DNA of 64,000 nt from Oreochromis niloticus (Eukaryota > Chordata > Actinopteri > Cichliformes > Cichlidae), in contig NC_031984.2 of the NCBI RefSeq assembly GCF_001858045.2, positions 30,718,405-30,782,404 of the forward strand, read 5' to 3'. The notes under the pieces are model-generated. The model had not been told where the DNA came from, made no database searches, and was given only the letters and a program-made list of their open reading frames with translations. Both the position numbers and the translations under genes were made by a program. Positions 12,301-23,906 of this stretch are shown here, piece after piece; position 1 is the first letter of the stretch, and every line of letters begins with the position of its first letter.

Positions 12301-15300
12301 TTCAGCTGAGGTGATCTGGAGACAGAAGGTTGTTAAAACAGGAGGGGAAAAACAAAATAAAAACACTGTCATTTCCTGTAAATGCTGGGCAGATAACAAC
12401 AAACATTACTCAAAAAAAAAAGAGGAAATGGTGATTTAATCTGGCGTTTACTTTTAGCTAAAGATCTGCTGCTTCATTGAGCCACAGCGCTGAGCATGAC
12501 GGGCACTGTACTGAAGCAGCAGAGCTGAGTATGTGGGCTGTGTGAAAAAACTGGCCAAATCTTCTCTGCCAGTGCCAAACAGCTTATTCAGTGACCAGCA
12601 CATGCAGTGTGACAAATGCTGGTTGAAGCCATCCTCCACATGCTGGTGACCAGAATGAGGAGGAGGTGCCAGGCTGTGTGTTAAAGGAATAGTATCGGTC
12701 GTTTCTTCAGATCATTCAGTTCTTTAGCAAAAGGAGTTTGACCGCTTTGGTACAGCACCTGGTTTACTGAGGCAGACCTGTTCTCGATCACATGTGGGGA
12801 AACGATAGAAGAAAAATTCTGGCCTGCTAACAAGTGTACTGTGAGAAGCACTTCAGCATGAGGTGGATACACGCAGCTGCAGCCGCTCCACTCCAGCTGA
12901 CCCACAACAACATACGGTGAACAGGCCCAGGCCACGATGCCATGAAGACAACCAAGGGTGGAGTTAGAAATGTTCTTATGATCTCACTGTAAATCAAGGC
13001 CAAGTAACAGTCCTAATTATCAAACTGCTTGTGTGATTGAATGCTTAAATAAGCTGCCATCCAGCATCCTGTTGTAGTTGTACACAACCACAGCAGCGTG
13101 GTGAATGAATCATGCTGCGGCTACTGGGCTCTGATCTGCTGTCGATATTCAGTGTGCCACTTGTTTGTAAGCCTGACACAAGCGTGCAGGGGCGTTTGTA
13201 AGGATCCCCCTCTAACTTAGTTTAAACCTTACCTGCTATGAAGTTAGAGTGAGCGGTCCTGACAGCCACTGATTATTAATTCTGTCATGTTTATGGTTAC
13301 TATTTTCAGCTGTGGGGAGATTAGCACAGCTGTTGGCACCAGCTGCCACACACCCGCACAAAACAACAACAACAACAACAACAACAACAAAAACACTAAT
13401 AGGGGAGCTTGCAAATTGCTTAAAAATAGCCATAACAGTGATTTGACTTATATGGAAATGAACACTGACAGCAGTAGTGATAACGTATCGGCATCGATGG
13501 AGCGGAAACATTAAAATAGTGTACAACAGCAAAGGAGACAAGCATCTTGATTGATTGTACTGCAAGTGCCTGAAATCCTGTACCTGACACGCGCTGAGCG
13601 GCAGCACCGTGGTGACGTTGTGGAGCAGCTCAGTCCCGATCACCGTCTTCATGTAGAGGACCTGGGAGCTGATGCTCTGCACATGCACCGAGAAGAAGTT
13701 GGGGTTGCTGAAGTTGAGCGTGCTCTGAGTAAAATAAAGAACAAAAGACGCACAGAGGAATAAAGAGACCGCACCTATAACACAGCCTGTTTTTGACACT
13801 TCTAGTTACATTTCATCAAAAGACACTTAGATGGCAGAAGCTATTATCATTATTATTATTATCATCATCATCATCATCAACAACATCCATTTAGTACACA
13901 AGCAGAAAGTGGCAAAAGCAACAACATCAACATGTTTTCTAAACTAAATCCTAAAAATGTCAACGCTGTTGCCACATTTTGCGGTTTCACAAAGGAAGCG
14001 TGGTCTGCAGAGTGCTTCAGTGCACTAAAGTGCAGATCTGAACTAGATCAGTGAAGCCGCTCTTACATAGTGCACAGCTTAAATGAAACCCGATGATTGT
14101 TTCACATCCTCAGATGGTTTAGAACCACTATCGTGATGAGGGAGACAACATTTTGTCACTCACACGCTCAACTTTTACATGAAGATAGTCACATAGGAAA
14201 GTAGGATTCTGAATTAATCTCAACCATTCATTCTAAGATCTTGTTGTATTTATTCAAGAGTGCAGGATTTGCTCTTCTGTCAAAAACAAAGAAAAGCAAA
14301 TGTGTTTACTGATCAGGTATAATATTATGACCACTCTCAGGTGGAGTGAATAGCACTGATTATCTCTTCATCCTGGCACCTGTTAGTGGGTGTGATATAT
14401 TCGGGGGGAAGAGAACACTTTGTCCTCAAAGTTGATGAGTTAGAAGCAGGAAAAATGACAAGTGTAAGAATTTGAGCAAGTTCAACAGGGATCAAGCTGT
14501 GATCGCTAGATGACCCGGTCAGAGCATCCCCAAAACAAAAGCAGCTCTTGTGAGCTGTTCTGGGTCTGCAGCGGTCAGTATCTATCAGAACTGGACTGGA
14601 CCATGGAGCAATGGAAGGAGGCTGGTCTGATGAATCACATGAATGGCTGGTACTATGTTTCTGTTGCTTAACCTTGGTAACACCTGCTACCAGGACGCAT
14701 TATGGGAAGAAGACAAGCCAGGAGAGGCAGCTTTGGGCCATGTTCTGCTGGGAAACCTTTGGCCCTGAATCCATGTGGATGTTACTTTGACACGTACCAC
14801 CTACCTAATCAATTCAATTCAATTCAATTTCTTTATTGTCCCACAAGAGGAAATTAGTTTAGCAGCAGGATAAAAATAAACAGAACAATACTATAAAATA
14901 ATAATAACAATAATAATGATAGAAAGTTCAAGGACAATTATTTGCCATTAAGGAGACAAGATGCAGTAGGGATAAAAGAGACCTGGAGTCTTTTAGTCCT
15001 CCTCGGAGGTACTCTAAAACGGCGGCCGGAAGGCAACAACTCAAACTCACTGTGAAGTGGATGGTTCACACAATTCTCCAAAAGTTGAATCTGTTCATCT
15101 GGACGTAGCGTTTTGTGGGAGAAACGTTTCGTCACTCATCCAAGTGACTTCTTCAGTCTCAGCTGACTGCAGGTTTCCCCAAACCTTATAAACAGTACAT
15201 TTGCATAATGACTGAAACCAGCCCACTGAAGGAACAATGGGCTGTGAGGTCAGTTCCTTAATCATAATTATGCAAATTCCCATGACCATTGATCAACAAT

Positions 15301-18300
15301 CACTGACCAAAACCCACTGATCAAAGAACACTGATCAATGGCCATGAGTACCATTCACAGAGAGTTGGGGAATGGCTGCAATCACAGCATTGTAAGATGG
15401 CGAAAGATGTACCCTTAGGCCCCCTCCTCGATTCAGAGATGGTCTTTCCCTTTTCACGTAAATGGCCTCCTTGACTCCGCGCTCAAACCAGCGTTCTTCC
15501 CTGTCCAGGATGTGTACATCCTCATCGTTGAAAGAGTGTCCACTGGCCTGTAGGTGTAAATAAACTGCAGAGTCCTGGCCTGATGAGGTAGCTCTTCTGT
15601 GTTGTGCCATCCGCTTCGCTAGAGGTTGTTTGGAATTGTTTGAATTGTTTCACACAATTAATAATAGAATGAGCCTTTCTAAGCACATTTCTATTGTAAA
15701 TGGCCAAAAGTCCATCTTGCCAGCGCCCTGAAATTTTGCTAGCAGTTTTTACCAGAAGTCCCAACCGATTCATTGTTGCACATCATGTACTTCCTCTCAT
15801 GGAAACCATATTCCCTGATGGCTTTGGCCTCTTTCAGCAGGATGATGCACCACAAAGCAAAAAAGGTTCAAGAATCATTCCAGGAGCACAGCGATGAATC
15901 TGAGGTGTTGGCTGGGCCTCCAAATTCCCCAGATCTCAATCCAATAGAGCATCTGTGGGATGTGCTGGATAAACAAGTCTGATCCATGGAGGCCCCACCT
16001 CACAGCTTACAGGACTTAGAGGGTCTGTTGCTAACATCTTGGTGTCAGATACCACAGCACACCTTCAGGGATCAAATGGAGTTCATGCCTCAAGTGCTCA
16101 GGGCTGTTTTGGCAGCACAGGGGAGCATACACAATTTTAGGCCAGTGGCCATACTGTTATGTCTGATCAGAGTATATTTAGTAGATGAAATCAAACCCTT
16201 CTTGTCAAAGTCATTTTTGCACACTAAATATTTATTTGGCTTTAAGTGGAGCTCCTCCGGGTCAAAAAATAATGGAATTACAGGAGATCTTTTCCCTTCT
16301 TTACAAAACAACATGAGAAAACACTAAAGTGTGTTTATCTGTCATCTGTGATGTGATGTTTGATGTTTTTGTTTCAGTTTTGGGTTTTTTGTGGAGGTTT
16401 TTTTTTTTTTTTTATCTTGTTTGTGTGTCTATATTTAGAAAAAAATGAATGTCCAGATGTTTTTGGACACTTATTAAAGTTGTGCCTCTGTACAGCACCA
16501 CAGTGAACCTGAAAGGATCCAATCAACAAGCAGTCAAAGTGCCAAGTGCTTGTTAGACAGTCCCTCTATTTCCACAGACTCTAAAGTAACCAGGCAAAGT
16601 AACATAGTAAGTTTCACCACTTCATTGTGTTTTGTTTGCTTTTTTAAAGAACGTCTGTCGTCTTCCTGATACAGTCTGTTTTCTATCAGCATCATGATTT
16701 CCTGCCACACCTCCTTGGACTTCAGACTGAGAGATATCGGGCTCTGAACAGCAAACAAATGCTTCAACACTTGGATTCATCTCCTGACCACTGATCACAT
16801 TAACTTGTTGTGGAATAATAAGAACACAGGGCTCTTCTAGCCATGAAACTGCTCATCAGTAATTTCTCTGGTTAATGCTGAGAAAGTGAAAATGGACAAA
16901 AAGGTGTTAATAAGGTGTTAATGTGATGTTTTAGTTGTAGCAGCTGAATTCAAGCAAAGACTCAACACTTGAATCACACTATTGGCATTTCAAATCCACT
17001 GTGGTCGTTGTGTTGCTTAACTGGCTGTACTTTCCCAAAGTTGAACTGAAATAATGAAACTGTCTAAGTATTTACCCACTGACCACATGTGATAAAGAAG
17101 AGCGTTACTTTTGAATAAACAGAAGCTGAAGATTTTTGCTAGCTTGCAAACTAAAACCGATCTGTCAAACTCGTCCTTCATTAGTCAATTCAGACACATT
17201 TGTATGGAAACACATCGGTGTAGTAAAGTGAGACCTGAGTCTGCAGAGGCTGAGCGTTACGCTTTGTCATGCTGTTTGTGCAGATTATTAGAAGCTGTGA
17301 TATGAAACCTACCGTCATGTTCATCAGGACCTTTGTGTTGTTGCGGTCGAACCTCACCGTCACCGAGCGGATCCCTCCGTCCACCACAACCACTGGGCGT
17401 GGAAAAAGAAAGAAGGCAACAAGCGAAGAGGCCAGCAGGCAGAGCACAACTGACAGGACCACGTAGAGCTTCCTATGACACAGAGAGGGAAGGTTCTCTC
17501 CAGACCATGCACTCATCTCCTACATCACCTCAGACTGAGTGAGAGACTCACACGTCCAGAGGGAACAGACACAGGAACAGACACAGGAACACATCAGTGT
17601 GCTGCAGTTACTCACGTTCTTTGGGGCTGCAGTCTTTGGTCATTGTACGGGATCAGTGCAACCAGTTCATTCACTTGTTCTGCAGAGCAAGAAGAAAAAT
17701 GATGTTTACCATTTCCCATTAAAACTGTTTTTTTGGAAACACCACAAAGCCTGAGAAATTAAACACAGCACATCAGTGCTACCTCTCAGCCTCCGGGGCG
17801 ACACACCTGTGGTATCAAGTTCAAAATCCTGTGTCACCTTGTTCACATACAGAAAACTTACTCTGACCCTAAGGTCGAGGTCACTGAGATTCAAAGTCAT
17901 CTGACATTTTAGTAGAAACACAAATGGTATCAATTTGAAGCTCCTACCTCCCCTCATTTGTGCGTTATTGCATTCACAAACTTGTCCATACATCCTGCCA
18001 GGGTGATGACAATCAGCCTTTTACAGCTAAGAGGTAAAAACAAAACGAACCAAAAAAACTCCTAAAACTAAAATAATAGCTTCTGTTTAACAGATTCAGT
18101 GGTGCAGCTCTACATGAATCTAATCATTACTGTGACACAATTTATTAGGTGAGACACAAAATTGTATAAAACATACAGCATAGTACCACGATATTTTATG
18201 TTGCTATACTCTATTAGCACAAGGAACCACAGATAGCTGTGTTTCATTACTTAAATTAAACTGCTCTGTGAGTACTGAACAAAAAAGTACCAGAGGTATG

Positions 18301-19646
18301 AGGTACATCTCATAGACCACATCCTCAGACATTAGCCAAGCAAACGTTAATCAAATTGGCTCAACCCACCCCCTCATCAATGTGTTTAAGACTTCTTTTT
18401 GGTGGGTCTTGTGCAGATGAAGCAAGGGGACTCCTGCCTCTGTGATGGACAAGGTGATTACATTAACGTCTAAGATATGATGATATTCCAGATACGGAAT
18501 TTAGAAGCCAGGAATGTGTGATTACGACTCATGCGGTTGTTTCTGTACGTGCAGCTCTTTCACTTTCACCTTCTGGAGCAGTTTTTCCATACGGGAGGAT
18601 CTGGGATCGGTGAGAGAAAACAAAACCTCAATAAATGGCACTTAAAGGCCGATATCACCACCTGGCTTCTCTGATGTCTGACAGGCTCATAATTGTACAG
18701 CTGTGCCCCTTCATATCTGTACGAATGTACACTTTCAGCATCTTCTAAACTACTGTTTGCACCCACGTTTCTTATTGCTGACGTCACACGGCCTCGTGTG
18801 AGGTCAAAGTTCTGCGTTATGCACGGTGGGTCATAAACTCCATTAAAAAGATTACTTTAAGCGTTTTATTAGTGGATAAGCGCAGATCAGTTTTCTGGAC
18901 AATCTAGTCATTTCTTGATTTTTCCATTTGTTCACCGAGCTCCAGAAACCTTGCAAAACAAACTCAATGTGTCTCGTTCAGAATTACCAGCACAACTTTA
19001 GCTAAATGTCAGTATGAGCCAACACTGACTATGCTGGCTGATATCTGCGTTTTTTTATGTCTAATATATTTTCGTATATTGGTAAATAGACTGTAGTCAA
19101 CAGGATTTATGAAAGGGTTACGTGTAAAATAAAGAAATGATTTGTTTTTTCTTTATGGCTCCGCATTATTGTACCTACCTACGTTATAATCGATCCAGTC
19201 CTTCTTGGTCAAACTAGGATATTTAAACGTCACAGATTAGAGACCAACAAGTCTTTTACGACACTTCAAATGTTGACCATGTTTTTTTTTTCCCGTGCCA
19301 AACACCTGAAAACACCTTTTAGGAATTCTGCGCCTCGTCTCTCGTGTTAAATAAGCAGAAACTGTGATCATATCAACACAGACTGACTGTCCGACACTAA
19401 CGCTTACTGATTTATCAACTGTTTCTACTCACCTGAAGGTATGCGTCCAGTGCCTTGGCAGGTCGGACAAGTTATGCTGTCTCTGCCGGTGAACTCCACG
19501 TACGGGAACTGGGCTATGTCCTCCCGGCGGACTAGCCCATCCAAAGAGTCGTTATCGGACTCTCTGCGTTCAGTGTACCGCGTCACCCTCTGTTCCTCCG
19601 GGAGGAGAGACTGGCTGCTGCCGCTACGAGACCACCGCGTCCCCAT
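9341..19646 (-). CDS. tmem106c: Transmembrane protein 106C (TMEM106 family), complete
   Basis: Type II single-pass membrane protein of late endosome/lysosome or ER; the TMEM106B paralogue acts in lysosomes. Exons on the minus strand: 19433-19646 (ATG), 17616-17679, 17313-17472, 13584-13724, 12108-12157, 11951-12004 and 9341-9506 (stop). They total 849 nt, or 282 residues. Seen: Met-Gly start (possible N-myristoylation), QFPYVEFTGRDSITCPTCQG with a CxxC at residues 60-63, ELVALIPYNDQRLQPQRTK, a hydrophobic segment at about 95-117, then a lumenal domain with N-glycosylation sequons (NNT, NMT, NVT) and the end motif SYMVRTSQNSLEAYRYIDCG. The QPQRTK junction and the tail favour TMEM106C over TMEM106B. 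That choice is less sure than the family. Introns of up to 3.6 kb hold the nested transposons listed separately. Confidence 0.88.
10336..11547. mobile_element. Non-autonomous hAT transposon (1.2 kb) with exact 8-bp TSD
   Basis: The left end TAGGGCTGCCACAAACGATTA and right end TAATCGTGGCAGCCCTA are inverted. Both are followed inward by GACTAATCG/CGATTAGTC-type palindromic subrepeats. The flanks carry the same 8-mer, TATGAAAC, at 10328-10335 and 11548-11555, the hAT target-site duplication length. No transposase ORF inside. It sits in a tmem106c intron and is itself interrupted by another element at 10459-10686. Confidence 0.88.
10459..10686. mobile_element. hAT-type MITE (228 bp) nested in a larger hAT
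   Basis: Inverted arms of about 60 bp start with CAGGGGTCCCCAATCTCAGT and end with the complement, ACTGAGATTGGGGACCCCTG. The 8-mer GCTTACAG is found exactly on both sides (10451-10458 and 10687-10694). It inserted after the outer element at 10336-11547. Confidence 0.9.
12158..13583. other. tmem106c intron, no gene seen
   Basis: Sequence between two tmem106c exons. It contains an (AAC)n run at 13364-13390 and no convincing exon, RNA gene or transposon. The longer minus-strand reading frame that runs through 13236-13583 is read-through from the 13584-13724 exon into the intron. Confidence 0.5.
15076..15648 (-). mobile_element. Penelope-like retroelement 3' fragment (GIY-YIG endonuclease end) with 11-bp TSD
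   Basis: The minus-strand ORF at about 15612-15335 encodes SGQDSAVYLHLQASGHSFND, then EERWFERGVKEAIYVK and RPSLNRGGGLR. This is the tail of the GIY-YIG endonuclease domain of fish Penelope-like elements, recognised from memory of the family. TTCACACAATT occurs exactly on both sides, at 15065-15075 and 15649-15659, which fits a target-site duplication. The 3' portion (15076-15190) contains a hammerhead-like core. Confidence 0.75.
15101..15157 (-). ncRNA. Hammerhead-ribozyme-like core in a Penelope-like element
   Basis: Read on the minus strand: CTGAAGA (15156-15150, fits CUGANGA), then GTCACTT and GAGTGAC as a 7-bp stem with one wobble pair closed by a GGAT loop, then GAAACG. About 20 nt on comes ACGTC, which can pair ACGT with ACGT after the GAA and leaves a cleavage-type GUC. 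Stem I is weak by eye. Penelope-like elements are known to carry hammerhead ribozymes. Activity of this copy is unknown. Confidence 0.4.
17680..19432. other. tmem106c intron 1, no gene seen
   Basis: Intron between the first two coding exons. AT-rich single-copy-looking sequence with no recognised exon or transposon. Confidence 0.5.
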
Positions 19647-20000
19647 GGCGGGTGTTTGCGGGTGGTAAAGACGGCAGAGCCAGAGTCTCCCGTTCGGAGG
19701 TGGATAATAAGGAGCCCCCCCAAAAAAGTGAAGACAGTGACTCGGTGATTTACAGATAACTGTGTTCGGCTAAACGAAAACACACCAAATGTCGGTGAAC
19801 GCGCAAAGTTTACGCCGTGCCTCAAAGTGACGTCTCTCGGCTAGCTAATCTGCTAACGCACAAGTTCTCGGTTAGCACGTGTGGTGAGCTACGGGAGACG
19901 TCCGTAAGCATAACTAAGTAAACTCTAAATACCTTTTAGACAAAACTAGCTGTCGTTAGCATGAACTCATATCTTCCAGCAAAACAGCCTCGGACTCCCG
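19647..20000 (-). promoter_or_regulatory. Probable tmem106c promoter / 5' UTR
   Basis: The sequence upstream of the tmem106c ATG (19646) is clearly richer in CpG than its surroundings (GCGGG, CGTTCGG, CTCGG, ACGTCTCTCGG), as at vertebrate CpG promoters. No TATA box or defined start site could be placed. The rest of the gap, to 20545, shows no gene. Confidence 0.4.
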
Positions 20001-20560
20001 CTCCCTGTTACTTTCACAATAAAGTTTACATATTGTTGCCTTCACGTAACCTAAGTGTCCGATCCAATACACAGCAAATGCATAACAAATACCAATGATG
20101 GGGTACTGAAACGAATTGTAAATTTTCAATTCAGTTATGTCGTGTTTTACAAGTCAAGCATTATGACATTTAGCCATAAATTATTTTGAAAAATTGAATT
20201 TGATCTATTATTGACACACCGCACAGTTAGAAACATCTACACTACAAATAGCTTTTTAAATTAAATACATTTTACTTGTTACAAGACAGCTCTTTAAAAT
20301 TACAGACCTCTCCAAACATTTCAAAGTGTTCTGAGTGATGTTAAAGCATTTGTTTGTTTGTTTGTTTTATTTTTTAACTGCAAGTGAAACAATTAAGTGC
20401 AATATTTCTTATGTTTTTAAAACACTTGAACGCATCCAGAGACTTGCCAAATATAGTGAGAATGACAACTCGCTGCTGCCTTCTAGTGGACGAATTTGGG
20501 TAAAGCAGCTAAAATGGATTCGACGTTGAATAAGGAAAAAAAAAGAAAATTACAGACATA

Positions 20561-20566
20561 TTTATT
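20561..20566 (-). terminator. Polyadenylation signal of the PTB-domain gene
   Basis: AATAAA on the minus strand, 89 bp past the stop codon at 20655, so a very short 3' UTR. Confidence 0.6.
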
Positions 20567-20654
20567 TCAGCATCCTGTAAATTTAATAGGAAGCAGTGTC
20601 TCACAGTCGTTGTGTACTTATATGTACCCACAACAGCAACATTGTATGCAATCA

Positions 20655-22812
20655 TCAGTCATCAATTTCTCCTGCAAGCCTCCTCTTCAGCTTATCATTC
20701 TCTCTTTGCAGCATTTTATTCTGAAAAAGAAGTATTAAAAAGATTGAGAGACTCATTTAAAGCTTTCGTGAACATTGCAAAGATTTAATTTCATAAGCTC
20801 TGTAATTTCTTTAACAGAAATAGAAAATAAAAGTGTTTTTAAAAAAAAACAGCCATGACAACTCAGGAGTGACCTTATGTTGGAGTGCCTCCACTTTTAT
20901 GTCTCGTCCTACTCTGGGTGTCTCCTCCTTCTTTGAAACCCGAAAGGCGTCCCCAATAACTGAGACCAGCACGTGAGACTGAAAAGTAATTCAGATAAAA
21001 TCATATTTGGGACACTAGAAGCCAGAATATGTCATTTAGCTGTTGATTTGTAGTCTTCTACTCTACTAACATCAGACTTCAAAGTTGGTCTTTAGTTTCA
21101 GCCTTGGGAATACTCACAAACTTTGCGCTCTGAAAGAGATAACAGTGGTACGTGTCCGCTGCAGGGTGCTTGGCCACAAACCCAAAAACTTTGGGTGAAG
21201 AAGGAAGGACAGCACAGAAGGAAATAGTAGAGAGGTTGCACGAGTACAATAGGAACTGAGAGAAGGGAAGATGATGAGAATTAACATTTTAAAACATCAT
21301 GAAAGCTGAATACATCTTTAAAATGAGCAGTTCTGTAATTAGGACAATTTTGTCACACACCTTGGTTTTGTTTTCCAAAATGTCTATCCCACTCAGAGAC
21401 AGGAAGAGATGGACTTTGCTCTTCTTTGCAGCCTTCTCAGAGGAGAATTCATCTGAAGTCTAGGAATGACAAAAACACACAAAATTGTTTCATTTAAACA
21501 GTAAAAATAATCCTGCAGATGCACACAAAGTTGGCAATTCCCTACTAGAATACAAGACTATTTTAAAAGGGTACATTATAAACAATAATGAGAGTCTGCA
21601 GCCACGCTAGCAGCCCTGTAGGTGCTGAAGCGGTGGCTCTAATAGCTCAAGCATAATTATCCCAATATATGCATGTCTACAAGCTAGCACTTACCAGCTG
21701 CCCAATTAGGTGGAGCAGAGGCTGGTGGTATTTACATATTTGGTCATGAGCCAATGCACTGGATACATTGACGCTGCTCTATTACTATGAGCAATAAAAG
21801 GGTTTATGAGACTTGATATGACTATGAAGAGATAGGAAATAACAAAATAGGGACACAAAACAACCACAAACACAGAGAACAAATCATAAAAGTGAGCAAA
21901 ACAAGTACAAAGAGGAACAAGACAACCACTCACACAAAATAATCACAGAGATGCAAAGCAACAAAGAGGCACGGGGCACCACAAATAAATACACAGCAAC
22001 CATAAAAAGGCTACAATGGGACATCAAAGGGGTACAAACTAACCACACACAGAAGAATAACCACAAAGAGACGCAAAATAACTGCAGAGTGCCACAAAAC
22101 AAATACAAAGTGCTGAAAAACAACTACAAACAATGAAAACATGTACAACAAAGCAGAAGACAACTTAAAAGTGGCAACAATAGCCACAAAGAGACACAAA
22201 ACAACTACAAAGTTGTGAAAAATAACTACAAATAGAGTTAAAATGATCTCAAAGTTGTGCAAAACATCCACAGAGCAGTGTAAAAGATTTCAATAACACT
22301 TTCTCATATGTGGCGTGGCAGAGGTGTTGGGCGCCCTTGTCAACACTTCATGATGTCAGTGTGGACCTGATGGTGGCTGACTACATGAATGCATGATCTA
22401 TGGCACCAGTATGACTAAAAGTAACATTATAAATGTATTAAATATGTCGGGGGCTCACCTTGAGGTTCTGAGCGGCTTCTTCCAGGATCTGTATTCCATC
22501 GGGGCGGACCACCTCTACTCGACCGAGAAACTACAGTTTACAGAAACAAGTGGAAAGTGTTTTTTTTTTTTAAATAAATAAATAAATAATAGTAATAATA
22601 AGAACTTTACTTAGCATTTTACTTTACACAGTATGTTTTATTTGAATATGTTTGGTTTCTACCTGTCAAGTATACAAATAAAGTTAAATAAAAAATAAGT
22701 AATCTCGGAACTGAGAATATTTTTCAACACTGCAACAAAACTGTGGCTGTTAAACATGAGCATTTACCTTTACTGGAAAGGAGATCTCAACGTCGTCTTC
22801 CACGTCACTCAT
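20655..22812 (-). CDS. Small PTB-domain adaptor-like protein with C-terminal coiled coil (174 aa), unnamed
   Basis: Exons on the minus strand: 22768-22812 (ATG), 22459-22530, 21361-21459, 21118-21255, 20874-20978 and 20655-20720 (TGA). They total 525 nt, and every junction is in phase 0. Seen: an acidic start (MSDVEDDVEISFPVK), then a phosphotyrosine-binding (PTB/PID) fold over about residues 10-140: KFLGRVEVVRPDGIQILEEA, KVHLFLSLSGIDILENKTK, STISFCAVLP and VFGFVAKHPAADTYHCYLF. The IxFCA and CHxF-type strands are typical of GULP/Dab/Numb-like PTB domains. It ends in a charged heptad-like helix (KMLQRENDKLKRRLA). There is no signal peptide or membrane segment, so it is likely a cytosolic adaptor. 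The GULP1-like order (PTB then coiled coil) is noted, but it lacks the long GULP1 tail. I do not recognise the gene. The last exon donor before 20873 is GTCACT, a weak consensus. Confidence 0.82.
21840..22290. repeat. Degenerate minisatellite-like array (about 25-33-bp units)
   Basis: Repeated variants of ACAAAGAGACACAAAACAACTAC run through the stretch in one orientation, with drifting spacing. It lies in the intron between the exons at 22459 and 21459 of the PTB gene. Long frames in this block come from the repeat, not from genes. Confidence 0.75.
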
Positions 22813-23884
22813 CTCAACACTCGTACCAAACTAAAGCCTGGACCTGTCAAAGACTGACATAAATTAGATTTAAATAAATATATATTATACAAATGATCTA
22901 ATCAACTATATAAAGAAAAGAAGTGCTGGAGATTTCTTCTTACCTTTTGTAAATATACTGCAAATGGAGTGAATTGGCTTCCAACTGCAGGGGAGTGTAA
23001 AGCCTGTCAGAGTTAATGAATAACTGATTTGTCTTCCTTATTGCTTATCACATCTATCTGATAACCAGCCAGGCGGACATCTAAGCAAGATGTTTTATTA
23101 TGTTTAAAAGCTCTTTCGTGACACGAAGATCAGGACAAAATAATAAAATGATAAGTATAAATACATACATATGTGCGGACCGTTTTATAGTAGAGATACT
23201 GACTCTTCTCTTTGTTTAGCTAAGCTTTTTTTTACATATTTTATTTTTGGCATGTAATTGAATAGTTGCTGTAGAAACAGACAGTAAACGAGTAAACACA
23301 GGTAACAAAGGTGCCGCTGGCTGAGAGTGAAACTGGGGATGTGGCATGTGGTAGTTATTAAAATGACTGCTATGTTGCATGTATTAAAACTCTTAAGCTT
23401 GATCTCCCGTCAACATGGATACTGCCTTGAATTCATTTCTGAAATGAGACTCCTTGAACATCATTGTTGGTTCTTACCAGTCTGAGTAAACACTGCTCGG
23501 TTAGTAACAGGATTTAATTTAAAAAGCTCAGAATTTGTTTTCATATAGTTACTGGTGATCTCACAGTGACACCTTGAGAGATATGATTTAGCCTTCTTTA
23601 CTGCTGTCACTGCTCATTACTCCACATTCAAATGCTTCTATAAGTCAGTCAGGCTTGAAGTCATTAGGGGCGTGGCTGCTTGGACACAGGTATATCACAG
23701 GCATACAACTGCTACCATCTGACTTCCTAAACCAGATCTCTGCACTTTGTGAACTTTGTGCCTATTGATGCATTTTGAATGTAATTAGTTAATAAACAGC
23801 CTGGCTTGCTGTGTGGTTAGTCACATTACCACCACCACTGATCTAGTCTGCTTTGCGCATATACTTGAAAACCAAAGCAAACAC
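22813..23884. other. Intergenic spacer between the PTB gene and sars1
   Basis: Holds the promoter and 5' UTR of the minus-strand PTB gene near 22813-23000 and otherwise AT-rich sequence. No coding exon, RNA gene or clear transposon seen. Confidence 0.5.
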
Positions 23885-23906
23885 AAGAACTTCGATATCG
23901 ACTGTA

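Larger units (their letters stand above)
14811..15770 (-). mobile_element. 3' end of a Rex1/L2-type LINE inserted in the Tc1, itself interrupted
   Basis: On the minus strand, 15770-15650 reads like the RT C-terminal region (KTASKISGRWQDGLLAIYN). After a 573-bp gap, 15065-14940 continues with the common LINE end motif LLPSGRRFR. When the Penelope-like insert and one duplication copy are set aside, the two parts are in the same frame. The element ends at an (AATTC)-type run near 14814-14830. Confidence 0.72.
14310..16178 (+). mobile_element. Tc1-like transposon relic (outermost of a three-level nest)
   Basis: The left end CTGATCAGGTATAATATTATGACCA (from about 14309) and the right end near 16155-16178 (ATACTGTTATGTCTGATCAG) are imperfect inverted repeats. 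Left-arm sequence resembles the start of a Tc1 transposase gene. The right arm (15771-16100, +) encodes the DDE end motif NSPDLNPIEHLWDVLDK. The centre (about 14811-15770) is foreign sequence. Shifted frames show it is dead. A sister copy of the same family, also split by insertions, lies at 43800-45935. Confidence 0.78.

Noticed and set aside
13236..13799. 187-residue minus-strand open frame
   Set aside because: Only 13584-13724 is coding (a tmem106c exon with splice sites on both sides); the rest is intron read-through, including a poly-Val stretch from the (AAC)n run.
18566..18787. Minus-strand 73-residue frame in tmem106c intron 1, tested as an exon
   Set aside because: The phase and sequence needed after tmem106c exon 1 are met exactly by 17616-17679 instead.
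21884..22271. Hydrophobic minus-strand frames that look like membrane proteins
   Set aside because: They are translations of the A/C-rich minisatellite; the repeats, not selection, keep the frames open.
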